Assembly: GCA_016792665.1 (NCBI GenBank)
Contig: JAEUKJ010000352.1
Coordinates: 1 to 35,107 of the forward strand
DNA from: Deltaproteobacteria bacterium
Lineage (GTDB): Bacteria > Myxococcota_A > UBA9042 > PHBI01
Length of the DNA: 35,107 nucleotides
Direction of reading: 5' to 3'
Part shown: positions 6,011-13,719 of the stretch, in pieces
How positions within the stretch are numbered: position 1 is the stretch's first letter
Layout of the letters: each line of letters opens with the position of its first letter
Notes under the pieces: model-generated
The model's database searches: none
What the model was told of the DNA's origin: nothing
What the model saw: only the letters and a program-made list of their open reading frames with translations
Translations under genes and position numbers: made by a program

Positions 6011-8188
6011 TTATCCGTTGATAGCATGCACCTCGACGGGCGTGCCGGAGAACGCCGCGTTGCCGGAGAGCGGGTCGACGCGCAGCTCGTCGGTCAGCTC
6101 GTTCTGGCTCACGCCGGCGTGCGTGCTGGCGACGCGCATGCGGATCGGCCCGTGGTGGCCAAAGCCGTGGGGCAGCGACACGACCCCGGGCATCACGTCG
6201 GCGGTGACCTCGAGCGGGGCCACGACCTCGCCGCGGCGGCTGGTGATGCGGACCTCGTCGCCGTGGACGAGGAGGCGGGCGGTGGCGTCGTCGGGGTGCA
6301 TCATCAGGGTGCAGCGGGGCTTGCCCTTCATGAGGCGCTGGCTGTTGTGGAGCCACGAGTTGTTCGAGCGCAGGTGCCGTCGGCCGATGAGTTCGAGGGG
6401 GAGCTCGAGCGGCGTCTGGGCGTGCGCGTCGCGAGGGGCTTCGGGCCCGAGGAGCTCGCGCTCGAGGCGCGGGAGGTCGTCGAGGATGAAGCGCGGGGCG
6501 AGCTGGATGCGGCGATTGGCGGTGCGGAGGCGGCCGGGCAGCGTCTCTTCGAGGGGGCCGAGGTCGACGCCATGCGGATGTTCGCGGAGCTTGGCCATCG
6601 ACAAGTCACCCGTGCCGAAGGGGCGTGACCCACGCGGGCCGGTGCGCAGCGCGAGGTCCAGGATGCGGTCGACGCGGTCCAGGCCGAGGCGGGTCGCGGC
6701 CTTGGCGGCGAGCTTCAGACCGAGGCCGCGGGCACCCTTGGGGGCGACGCGCTCGGCGAGGCCGGCCAAGATCTCCCAGTCGTGGCGCGCGTCCGCGTCG
6801 CGCGCGAAGACCGCGGGGGTGTAGCGCGCGGTGTTGCGCACAGCGAAGTGGTAGAGGGCCAGGTCGTAGTGGGGCCGCTCGAGCGGCGAGGTCGGCGGCA
6901 GGATGAGGTCGGCGTGCCGCGTGGTCTCGTTCAAGTACGGGTCGATGGCGATGAAGACCTCGAGGCTCGCCAGTGCGCGCTGCATGCGCCGACCGTTGGG
7001 GACCGACAGGGCGGGGTTGCCGGCGACGGTGACCAACGCGCGGATCTGGCCCTCACCCGGGGTCTCGATCTCCTCCGCCAGGGCCGCCACCGGGAACTCG
7101 TCCGCGAAGTCGGGCAGGCCGCGAACACGCGACTTTCGTGTCGCATATCGGGCCGGCGGGTAGAAGCGGCCGAGACGCAGCGCGTCGATGGCAGGGGTCG
7201 GGAACATGACGCCGCCAGGCACATCCAGGTGGCCAGTGACGATGTTCAGCGCGAAGACGCACCAGGCGGCCAGCGTGCCGTAGGCCTGGATCGAGACCCC
7301 GATGCGACCGTAGACCGCGGCGCGCTCGGTGGTGGCGAGCTCGCGCGCGAGGCGGCGGATCGTGTCGGCGGAGATGCCGGTGCGGGCGGCGACGCGCTCG
7401 GGTGGGAAGCGGCGCGCGACCGCCTCGACGTCGGCCACGCCGTCGGTGAAGGCCCCGACCTTGCCGAGGCGGGTGAGGCCCTCGGCGAAGAGCACGTGTA
7501 GCATCGCGAGCATGGCGAGGGCGTCGCTGCCGGGGCGGATGAAGTGGTGCTCGGAGGCGTGGCGGGTCGACTCGGTGCGGCGCGGGTCCAGCAGGACGAC
7601 CCTGCCGCGGGCCTTGATGGCGTCCAGGCGATCGGTCACGCCGCCCGCGGTCATGAGGCTGCCATTGGACGCCGCGGGGTTGGCGCCGAAGAGCAGGAGG
7701 AGGTCGGTGCGCTCGAGGTCCGGGACCGGCACGAGGAGCTGGTGGCCGAAGAGGGGGAGGGCGGCGACCATCTGCGGGAGCTGGTCGATGGACGCGGCCG
7801 AGAAGCGCGAGCGCGTGCCGAGGGCCTCGATGAAGAGGGGCGTCATGACCATGGCGCCGAGGTTGTGGATGACGGGGTTGCCGAGGTAGGTCGCGACCGC
7901 GTCGGGACCGTGGTCTTTCTGGACGCGGCCGAGGCGCTTGGCCGCGAGGTCGAGGGCCTCGTCCCAGGAGAGCTCGCGGTGGGTCGAGCCGTCGCGCAAG
8001 AGCGGACGGCGGAGGCGGTCGGGATCGGTGTGCAGGTCCTGGAGGGCCACGGCTTTCGGGCAGAGGTGACCGCGGCTCAGCGGGTCGTCGGGGTCGCCTT
8101 CGATCCGGACGACGCGCGGGCCGTCGGTCTCGATCTTCAGTCCGCAGCTCGCTTCACACAGGGGGCAGGTCGAGAGGTGGTGGCCCAT
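6011..8188 (-). CDS. Cytoplasmic Fe-S molybdopterin oxidoreductase
   Basis: A 725-residue member of the DMSO-reductase superfamily (FdhF/NarB-like). Start is ATG 8188 because the 4Fe-4S motif begins at once: Cys8-x2-Cys11-x3-Cys15-x27-Cys43, followed by Pro-Lys45. There is no twin-arginine leader, so it should be cytoplasmic. Molybdopterin-guanine-dinucleotide contacts are seen at LLLFGANPAASNGS, VVLLDPRRTES, and in the C-terminal domain at NNSWLHNS and LPHGFGH. Where formate dehydrogenases have Sec or Cys as molybdenum ligand, this protein reads SAASIDQ (Ser133, Asp135), so a formate dehydrogenase role is unlikely. It could be an uncharacterised oxygen-transfer or hydroxylation enzyme. No small electron-transfer subunit or cofactor gene is adjacent. 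The far longer frame upstream of 8188 is antisense to the VWA gene. Confidence 0.9.
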   Translation of the reverse strand: MGHHLSTCPLCEASCGLKIETDGPRVVRIEGDPDDPLSRGHLCPKAVALQDLHTDPDRLRRPLLRDGSTHRELSWDEALDLAAKRLGRVQKDHGPDAVATYLGNPVIHNLGAMVMTPLFIEALGTRSRFSAASIDQLPQMVAALPLFGHQLLVPVPDLERTDLLLLFGANPAASNGSLMTAGGVTDRLDAIKARGRVVLLDPRRTESTRHASEHHFIRPGSDALAMLAMLHVLFAEGLTRLGKVGAFTDGVADVEAVARRFPPERVAARTGISADTIRRLARELATTERAAVYGRIGVSIQAYGTLAAWCVFALNIVTGHLDVPGGVMFPTPAIDALRLGRFYPPARYATRKSRVRGLPDFADEFPVAALAEEIETPGEGQIRALVTVAGNPALSVPNGRRMQRALASLEVFIAIDPYLNETTRHADLILPPTSPLERPHYDLALYHFAVRNTARYTPAVFARDADARHDWEILAGLAERVAPKGARGLGLKLAAKAATRLGLDRVDRILDLALRTGPRGSRPFGTGDLSMAKLREHPHGVDLGPLEETLPGRLRTANRRIQLAPRFILDDLPRLERELLGPEAPRDAHAQTPLELPLELIGRRHLRSNNSWLHNSQRLMKGKPRCTLMMHPDDATARLLVHGDEVRITSRRGEVVAPLEVTADVMPGVVSLPHGFGHHGPIRMRVASTHAGVSQNELTDELRVDPLSGNAAFSGTPVEVHAING

Positions 8189-8197
8189 ACGGCGGAG

Positions 8198-8203
8198 TCT
8201 ATA
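8198..8203 (-). promoter_or_regulatory. Possible -10 element for the molybdopterin enzyme gene
   Basis: On the minus strand TATAGA ends 10 nt before the ATG at 8188. If used, transcription would begin within a few bases of the start codon, giving a near-leaderless mRNA, which agrees with the absence of a ribosome site. No good -35 hexamer was found. Confidence 0.3.
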
Positions 8204-8255
8204 CCAGGTTGTGACGATGCTTGAGATGCGACCTGCGCAATGCCATGTTGAGCCC

Positions 8256-9275
8256 ATGAAGTCGTGGATGCTCGCGGTCGTGATGCTGGCCTGTGCCGAC
8301 CCGAGGCAGGGGACGGTGCGCAAGCCGGGGACCGTCGTCACGGCCGATGCCGACACGGCGCAGGAGAGCGACACGACGGCCGCGGTCGACACGGCGCCGG
8401 AGCCGATCCCGCTGGTCGAGTGTGGGCGCCAGGTGGCCGAGGTCGCAGGCAAAGCCGATGCCTCGGTGCTGCTCGTCATGGACCGCTCGCGCAGCATGGC
8501 GCAGGGCTCGAAGTGGGCGCAGACGCGGGCCGCGGTCGAGGTCGCGCTCAGTGAGTACGAGCGGTACCTGCGCTTCGGGCTCTTGATGTACCCGACCGAG
8601 TCGGACGTGTGTGACGCGGTCGACCCGCGGCCCGACGTGCCCATCGCGCTCGAGAACGGGCAGGCCATCGCGTCCGCCATGGCCGACGCCGAGATCTTGC
8701 GCGGCACCCCGACCGGGCCCGCGCTGCGTGCGGCCGCCGAGCTCTTCGCGAGCGACGCCAGCGCGAACCGCGTCGTCATCCTGGCGACCGATGGGCGCCC
8801 CGACTGCACCGGCGACGGGTGGGACAACGAGGGCACGGCGAGTGCGTCCGAGGCCTACGACGCGGCGAACGACCTGGCCGAGGAAGGCATCCCGGTCTAC
8901 GTGGTCGGCATCCAGGGCTCGGACTCGGCGCGCGCGGTCCTGAACCGCATCGCCGAGGTCGGCGGCACCGCCAAGCCCGGCGCGACCGGCTATTACGAGA
9001 CCAACGGCGGCCCGGAGATGGCGCAGGCGCTCATCGACATCGCGCTGGATGTCGATGGCTGCATGGTCACCCTGGACGAGCACGCGGACGCGGTGCGCAT
9101 GGACGTGCACGTGGACGGTCGGGCCATGGGCAGCGATGGCGTCAACGGTTGGGAGCTCGTCGACGGACGCCTGCGCATGAACGGCACGAGCTGCCTCGCG
9201 CTCGACGGCGAGGCGCACCGGGTCGAGGTCGTCTGGTACTGCGAGCCCGCGGACGCGGCGACCATCGATCGTTGA
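8256..9275 (+). CDS. VWA-domain lipoprotein
   Basis: A 339-residue lipoprotein. The start at ATG 8256 is chosen because it gives a short signal peptide with lipobox VMLAC (Cys13); an in-frame upstream ATG at 8217 would spoil it. A Thr/Asp-rich linker (~25-50) is followed by a von Willebrand factor A domain (~68-260). The MIDAS metal site is complete: DRSRS at 76-80, the GTPTGPAL Thr, and ATDGRPD. VWA domains bind protein ligands through a divalent cation. A C-terminal ~75-residue extension has Cys residues that may pair. It diverges from the molybdopterin gene with a 67-bp gap. Ligand unknown; likely located in the outer membrane or periplasm. Confidence 0.88.
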   Translation: MKSWMLAVVMLACADPRQGTVRKPGTVVTADADTAQESDTTAAVDTAPEPIPLVECGRQVAEVAGKADASVLLVMDRSRSMAQGSKWAQTRAAVEVALSEYERYLRFGLLMYPTESDVCDAVDPRPDVPIALENGQAIASAMADAEILRGTPTGPALRAAAELFASDASANRVVILATDGRPDCTGDGWDNEGTASASEAYDAANDLAEEGIPVYVVGIQGSDSARAVLNRIAEVGGTAKPGATGYYETNGGPEMAQALIDIALDVDGCMVTLDEHADAVRMDVHVDGRAMGSDGVNGWELVDGRLRMNGTSCLALDGEAHRVEVVWYCEPADAATIDR

Positions 9276-9389
9276 GACGACTTCCCCGAGAGGAGGCGGT
9301 GAACTCGCACCACGCCCGAGCGCCGCACTCGCGTGCGAAAACGCCTTCATCACCGTCGAAGGACTGGCCTCACCGGGCCGGAGGGGCGA

Positions 9390-10115
9390 TCAGTGGTCGC
9401 CTTCTCCGAGGTAGGCGGCCTGGACGCGCGGGTCGGCCAGGAGCACGTCGGCCTTGTCGGCCATGGTGATGGCGCCGGTCTCGAGGACATAGCCTCGGTG
9501 GCTGTGGCGCAACGCCATGCGCGCGTTCTGCTCGACGAGCAGGATGGTCGTGCCCTCGGCGTTGAGCGTCTTGATGACCTCGAAGATCTTCAGGACGATG
9601 AGCGGTGCCAAGCCGAGGCTCGGCTCGTCGAGCAGCAGCAGCTTGGGGCGCGACATCATCGCGCGGCCGACCGCGAGCATCTGTTGTTCGCCGCCCGACA
9701 GCGTGCCGCCGGCCTGGTGGCGGCGCTCGCCCAGGATCGGGAACAGGGCGATGACGCGCTCGATGTCGGCGGCGATGCCGGCCTTGTCATCGCGGATGAA
9801 GGCGCCCATCTCGAGGTTCTCGAGCACGGTGAGGCGCGGGAAGATCTTGCGACCTTCGGGCGACTGCGCGAGCCCGAGCCGCACGATGCGGTCCGACGGC
9901 ATCTGCGTGATGTCCTTGCCGTCGAAGCGGATCGTGCCCGAGCGCGTCTTGACGCAGCCGCTGATGCTCATGAGCGTCGTCGTCTTGCCCGCGCCGTTGG
10001 CGCCGATGAGGCAGACGATCTCGCCCGGGTAGACGACGAGATCGATGCCGTGGAGGGCCTCGATGTTGCCGTAGCTCGTGTGCACGGCCGAGAGCGAAAG
10101 CAGTGGCTCGCTCAT
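9390..10115 (-). CDS. livF: Branched-chain amino acid ABC transporter ATP-binding protein LivF
   Basis: A 241-residue ABC ATPase, normal length for LivF. Walker A is GANGAGKT (38-45), the signature LSGGEQQ (139-145), Walker B LLLLDEPSLGLAP (159-171), and the H-loop position carries the LVEQNA sequence typical of LivF. It pairs with LivG to power import of leucine, isoleucine, valine or related amino acids, amides or urea. ATG at 10115 overlaps the livG stop by 4 bp (ATGA), so translation is coupled. It is the last gene of the livKHMGF operon. Longer readings into livG are out-of-frame shadows. Confidence 0.95.
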   Translation of the reverse strand: MSEPLLSLSAVHTSYGNIEALHGIDLVVYPGEIVCLIGANGAGKTTTLMSISGCVKTRSGTIRFDGKDITQMPSDRIVRLGLAQSPEGRKIFPRLTVLENLEMGAFIRDDKAGIAADIERVIALFPILGERRHQAGGTLSGGEQQMLAVGRAMMSRPKLLLLDEPSLGLAPLIVLKIFEVIKTLNAEGTTILLVEQNARMALRHSHRGYVLETGAITMADKADVLLADPRVQAAYLGEGDH

Positions 10116-11650
10116 CCGAGCTGCTCCTGGCCGAGGTAGGCCTCGATGACCTTCGGGTCCTGGCGGATCTGCTCGGGCGTGCCCTCGGCGATCTTGGTCC
10201 CGTAGACCAGCACCGCGATGCGGTCCGAGATGCCCATGACGACGCGCATGTGATGTTCGATGAGCAGCACCGTCACGCCGCGGTCGCGGATGTCCTTGAT
10301 GAGCTTCATGAGCGAGACCGTCTCGGACGGGTTCATGCCCGCGGCCGGCTCGTCCAGCAGCAGCAACGCAGGACGCGAGGCCAGGGCGCGCGCGATCTCG
10401 AGGCGACGCTGGGCGCCGTAGGGCAGGTTCTTCGCGAGGTCGTCGGCGCGCTCGTCGAGGCCCACGAAGCGCAAGAGCTCGAGCGCGTCGGCGTGGGCCT
10501 GGGACTCGATGGCCTTGGCCGTCGGCGTGAAGAAGCGACGGCGTAGGATCACGCCGACCCAGGCGAGCGTGCCAGGGAGGAGCAGCGCCCAGAGGAGGGT
10601 GTTGATGGCCGACGGGAAGACCTCGAAGCGCAGCCCCACGAAGAAGAGGAGCCACACCAGCCCGAGCCCGATGAGCGGCCCGAGGTCGTGGACGAGGCGC
10701 TGCTTCGACAAGAGCGGATGAGGCACGCCGAGGTAGCGGTCCATCGCCACCAGCACGTTCTCGATAGCGGTCATGTCCTGGAAGAGGCGGATGTTCTGGA
10801 AGGTGCGCGCGATGCCGCGGAGCGCCACCGAGGTCGGGGTGCGTCGCGTCTGCCGCCACACCGCCATGGCCGCGAAGAAGCCGACGATGCTGCCGACGAA
10901 GAAGACGATGGTGCGCGTCCAGATGGACGCCGACGCCTTGCCGGCGACCTCGCGCGCGGCCTTGATACGGGCCAGCGCGACGTCGCGGTTCGGGGCCTCG
11001 TCCAGCACCGTCTGGCGGTCGGCCGAGAGGATGGCGATCTTCGCGCCGCGCTCTTCGAGGGTGGCGCCCGAGTCGTCGAGCTCGGCCATCTCGGGGATGG
11101 CGGTGCGCTTGGCTTCGGCTTCTTCGCGGGTCTTGGCCGAGCCGAAGGGGCGGGCCCCGGTGGATGTTGTCACGTGATAACGACCGCTGGCGAACTCGAT
11201 GCGCGGCTTGGCCGAGAGAAAGGCGCCGAAGTCGGTGACGGCCTCGGACCAGCGGAAGCCGGCCTTCGGGTCCTGGTAGTTGGCTTTCACGACGGCCGAC
11301 CACATCTGGTTCGGGTCGGAGACCCAGAACGCGAGCAGCATGCCGACGGCCACGCCGACCAGGGACCAGCGCAGGTAGTTCGCGCGCTCGGGCTGCTTTT
11401 GGAGGTCCTTGCCGTCGAGCAGCACGCGCCCTTCGGTCGGCTCGTAGATGCCGGTGACGGCGTTGAAGAGCGAGGTCTTGCCCGCGCCGTTGGGGCCGAT
11501 GACCGCGACGATCTCGCCGGTCTTCACCTGGAGGTCGACCGCGTTCACCGCAGTCAGCCCGCGGAAGCGCAGCGTCAGCTTCTCGATGGACAGGAGCGGG
11601 GGACGCTGGAGCGGGTTCAGCGGCGCCGGGCTGGGGGCGGGCGCGCTCAC
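10112..11650 (-). CDS. livG: LivG-type ABC ATPase with two membrane-helix insertions
   Basis: 512 residues, about twice a normal LivG (~255). All ATPase motifs are present: Walker A GPNGAGKT (52-59), Q-loop RTFQN (Gln285), signature-region LPYGAQRRLEIARAL (409-423), Walker B LLLLDEPAAGMNP (429-441) and LIEHH (His466), with the LivG-specific GISDRI..GTPEQIR..P.VI.AYLG tail. Between Walker A and the Q-loop, residues ~91-268 are an insertion with helices at ~94-110 and ~245-264 flanking a ~130-residue soluble segment. A second insertion, ~309-378, holds helices at ~323-340 and ~348-369. Arg-rich stretches follow helices 2 and 4 (RQTRR, RRRF), so both insertions would leave and re-enter the cytoplasm correctly. 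The gene starts with GTG, overlapping the livM stop (GTGA). No frameshift or stop interrupts it. Confidence 0.92.
   Translation of the reverse strand: MSAPAPSPAPLNPLQRPPLLSIEKLTLRFRGLTAVNAVDLQVKTGEIVAVIGPNGAGKTSLFNAVTGIYEPTEGRVLLDGKDLQKQPERANYLRWSLVGVAVGMLLAFWVSDPNQMWSAVVKANYQDPKAGFRWSEAVTDFGAFLSAKPRIEFASGRYHVTTSTGARPFGSAKTREEAEAKRTAIPEMAELDDSGATLEERGAKIAILSADRQTVLDEAPNRDVALARIKAAREVAGKASASIWTRTIVFFVGSIVGFFAAMAVWRQTRRTPTSVALRGIARTFQNIRLFQDMTAIENVLVAMDRYLGVPHPLLSKQRLVHDLGPLIGLGLVWLLFFVGLRFEVFPSAINTLLWALLLPGTLAWVGVILRRRFFTPTAKAIESQAHADALELLRFVGLDERADDLAKNLPYGAQRRLEIARALASRPALLLLDEPAAGMNPSETVSLMKLIKDIRDRGVTVLLIEHHMRVVMGISDRIAVLVYGTKIAEGTPEQIRQDPKVIEAYLGQEQLG
10517..10726 (-). other. LivG insertion 2: two-helix membrane hairpin
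   Basis: Encodes about residues 309-378. In ordinary LivG this position is a short helical link between VLENVLV and the ALELLEFVGL helix. Here it holds two hydrophobic helices separated by a short polar turn, followed by RRRFF. Confidence 0.7.
10847..11380 (-). other. LivG insertion 1: two helices and a soluble loop
   Basis: Encodes about residues 91-268, placed between the DGKDL..QP strand and the ALRGIARTFQN Q-loop segment of LivG. The soluble part has two similar-looking halves, each ending in a charged helix (KTREEAEAKRTAI and NRDVALARIKAAREV). This recalls small sensor modules, without a named family. Confidence 0.65.
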
Positions 11651-12765
11651 TTGTCACCCCCGGTTCCCTCGTGCAGCTCGGCCTTGACGCGCGCCGAGGG
11701 CCAGAGCCCCTCGGGCTTGTAGCGCATGGTCAAGATGAGGGCCAACCCGAAGATCATGAGCTTCCAGTTGGTGAGCGAGAGGAAGACATTGTCGCTCGCG
11801 CCGACGCCCTTCTGGATGAGCTTGGTCAGGACCGGGGACAAGACCGAGTCGAAGGTGATGAGCACGCCGACGCCGAGCAGCACGCCTCGCAGGCTGCCGA
11901 GCCCGCCGATGATGACGCAGCAGAGCACGATGATGGAGTAGTTGAAGTCGTAGGTGTTCGGCTCGGCGGTGGTCTGGAGGTTGGTCGCGTACAGGGCACC
12001 CGCGAACCCGGCGATGGCGGCGCCGACCGCGAACGCCGCGAGCTTGGTCTTGGCGGGGTTGAGACCCATGCACGCGCTGGCGAGCTCGTCCTCGCGCAGC
12101 GCCACGAAGGCCCGGCCGGCGCGCGAGCGCTCCATCAGGGTGAAGACCGCGACCAGCGCGATGAGCACGATGAGCGCCACGAAGTACATCGTGACGAAGT
12201 GGCTCTGCTTGGCGACATCGCCGAGGCCGGCCGCGAGATCGGGCGGGATCCAGGGCGAGGGGATCGGCGAGAGGCCGCGAGGCCCGTCGGTGATGGCGTC
12301 GAGGTTCAGCGTCACGACGCGCACGACCTCGCCGAAGCCCAGCGTCACGATGGCGAGGTAGTCGCCCTTCAAGCGCACGGTCGGCGCGCCGAGCAGGAGG
12401 CCGGCCACGCCCGCGACGATGGGCGCCATGATGATCGAGCCCCAGAACCCGAACTGGAACGGGTACTTCTCGACCGAGACGACGCCGGTCGTGAAGGCCC
12501 CGATGGCGAAGAACGCCGCGATGCCGAGCTGCAGGAGCCCGGCGTAGCCGACCTGCAGGTTCAGCGCGAGGGCGAGGATCGCGAAGATCATGATGTTGAC
12601 GAGCTGGCGATCCAAGCGGAGCTGCTCGCCGGAGATGGCGCTGATGGCCTGGTCGAGGAACGGGAAGAACGGGTAGATGACCAGGACCAGGAGGAGGTAG
12701 AGCTCGAAGCGCTTCCAGAGCGGCTTCGGCGCGACCGGGCGGCGTGCGGTGGCGGTGGCGGTCAT
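11647..12765 (-). CDS. livM: Branched-chain amino acid ABC transporter permease LivM
   Basis: A 372-residue integral membrane permease. About ten hydrophobic helices are seen, starting near ELYLLLVLVIYPFFPFL. LivM landmarks include NLQVGYAGLLQLG, RLKGDYLAIVTLGFGE, the EAA-like loop ALREDELASACMGLNPAKTK that docks on the ATPases, and GGLGSLRGVLLG. ATG 12765 overlaps the livH stop (ATGA), fixing the start; a longer frame upstream is inside livH. With LivH it forms the substrate channel. Confidence 0.95.
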   Translation of the reverse strand: MTATATARRPVAPKPLWKRFELYLLLVLVIYPFFPFLDQAISAISGEQLRLDRQLVNIMIFAILALALNLQVGYAGLLQLGIAAFFAIGAFTTGVVSVEKYPFQFGFWGSIIMAPIVAGVAGLLLGAPTVRLKGDYLAIVTLGFGEVVRVVTLNLDAITDGPRGLSPIPSPWIPPDLAAGLGDVAKQSHFVTMYFVALIVLIALVAVFTLMERSRAGRAFVALREDELASACMGLNPAKTKLAAFAVGAAIAGFAGALYATNLQTTAEPNTYDFNYSIIVLCCVIIGGLGSLRGVLLGVGVLITFDSVLSPVLTKLIQKGVGASDNVFLSLTNWKLMIFGLALILTMRYKPEGLWPSARVKAELHEGTGGDK

Positions 12766-13712
12766 ACCTTCTCCCGCGCGGTCGACCCGAGGAGCCCGGT
12801 CGGCCGGAAGACGAGGATGAGGATCAGCGTGCCGAAGAGGATCGCCGGCTGCCACTGGGCGCCGATGAACTGGTCCGAAAACGCCCGCAGGAGGCCGATG
12901 ACGAGCCCGCCGAGGACGGCCCCGCGGATGTTGCCGATGCCGCCCAACACCGCGGCCGTGAACGCGTAGAGGCCGTTCTGGTAGCCCATCTGGAAGTTGA
13001 TGGTGTTGATGTAGAGCGAGTAGATGACGGCCGCGAAGCCGGCCAGCGCGCCGCCGATCAAGAACGTTGCGCCGATGACCTTGTCGACGTCGATGCCCAT
13101 GAGGCGCGCGGCGACCGGGTTCTGCGCGGTGGCGCGCATGGCCTTGCCGAGCTTGGTCCGGTTCACGAACCAGAAGAGCGCCGCCATCACGACCAGCGAG
13201 CTGACGATGACGAGGAGGTCCTTCGGGGTCACGCGCAGCGTCGCGTCCTCGCCCAGGAGGTTGATGTTGGGCAGGAGCTCGGGGAAGGACTTCGGCGCGG
13301 CCGGGGCCACACCACCGCCGAACTCGTCCATCGGCAGCCCGCCCCAGAAGAGGCCGAGGTTCATGAACACGAAGGACACGCCGATGGCCGAGACCAGCGG
13401 CGCGAGCTTTGGCGCCTTGCGCAGCGGCTTGTAGACGACGCGGTCGACGACCCAGTTGAGGCCCGCCGCGAACAGCGCGCAGACGACGATGACGCCGACC
13501 AGGCCGACCGCAAGCGTGCCGCCCGAGGCGTCGCCCAGGCCGAACAGGCCGACCAGGGTCAGCGCCAGGAACGACGCCAACATGAAGAGGTCGCCGTGGG
13601 CGAAGTTGATGAGCTCGAGGATGCCGTAGACCATGGTGTATCCGAGCGCGATGAGCGCGAACACCATGCCGTTGGTCAGCCCGAGGAGGAGCTGTTGGAT
13701 GACGAGTTCCAA
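12762..13712 (-). CDS. livH: Branched-chain amino acid ABC transporter permease LivH
   Basis: A 316-residue permease that begins with TTG; the N-terminal reading MELVIQQLLLGLTNGMVFAL is the family's usual start, so the rare codon is accepted. Landmarks are IALGYTMVYGILELINFAHG, the EAA-like loop AMRATAQNPVAARLMGIDVD, and GGIGNIRGAVLGG near the end. The stop of livK lies 7 bp upstream and the livM ATG overlaps its stop, so all are co-transcribed. It pairs with LivM. Confidence 0.95.
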   Translation of the reverse strand: MELVIQQLLLGLTNGMVFALIALGYTMVYGILELINFAHGDLFMLASFLALTLVGLFGLGDASGGTLAVGLVGVIVVCALFAAGLNWVVDRVVYKPLRKAPKLAPLVSAIGVSFVFMNLGLFWGGLPMDEFGGGVAPAAPKSFPELLPNINLLGEDATLRVTPKDLLVIVSSLVVMAALFWFVNRTKLGKAMRATAQNPVAARLMGIDVDKVIGATFLIGGALAGFAAVIYSLYINTINFQMGYQNGLYAFTAAVLGGIGNIRGAVLGGLVIGLLRAFSDQFIGAQWQPAILFGTLILILVFRPTGLLGSTAREKV

Positions 13713-13719
13713 GGACGCG

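Noticed and set aside
4298..6628. Plus-strand open frame of about 776 codons across the AraC, hydrolase and molybdopterin genes
   Set aside because: It crosses three real minus-strand genes with conserved catalytic motifs and has a composition typical of antisense frames.
6011..8188. Possible selenocysteine (in-frame TGA) formate dehydrogenase
   Set aside because: The frame is uninterrupted and the ligand region carries Ser and Asp, with no TGA or Cys at that position.
8199..9353. Minus-strand open frame opposite the VWA lipoprotein
   Set aside because: No motifs; the plus-strand reading has a lipobox and a complete MIDAS site.
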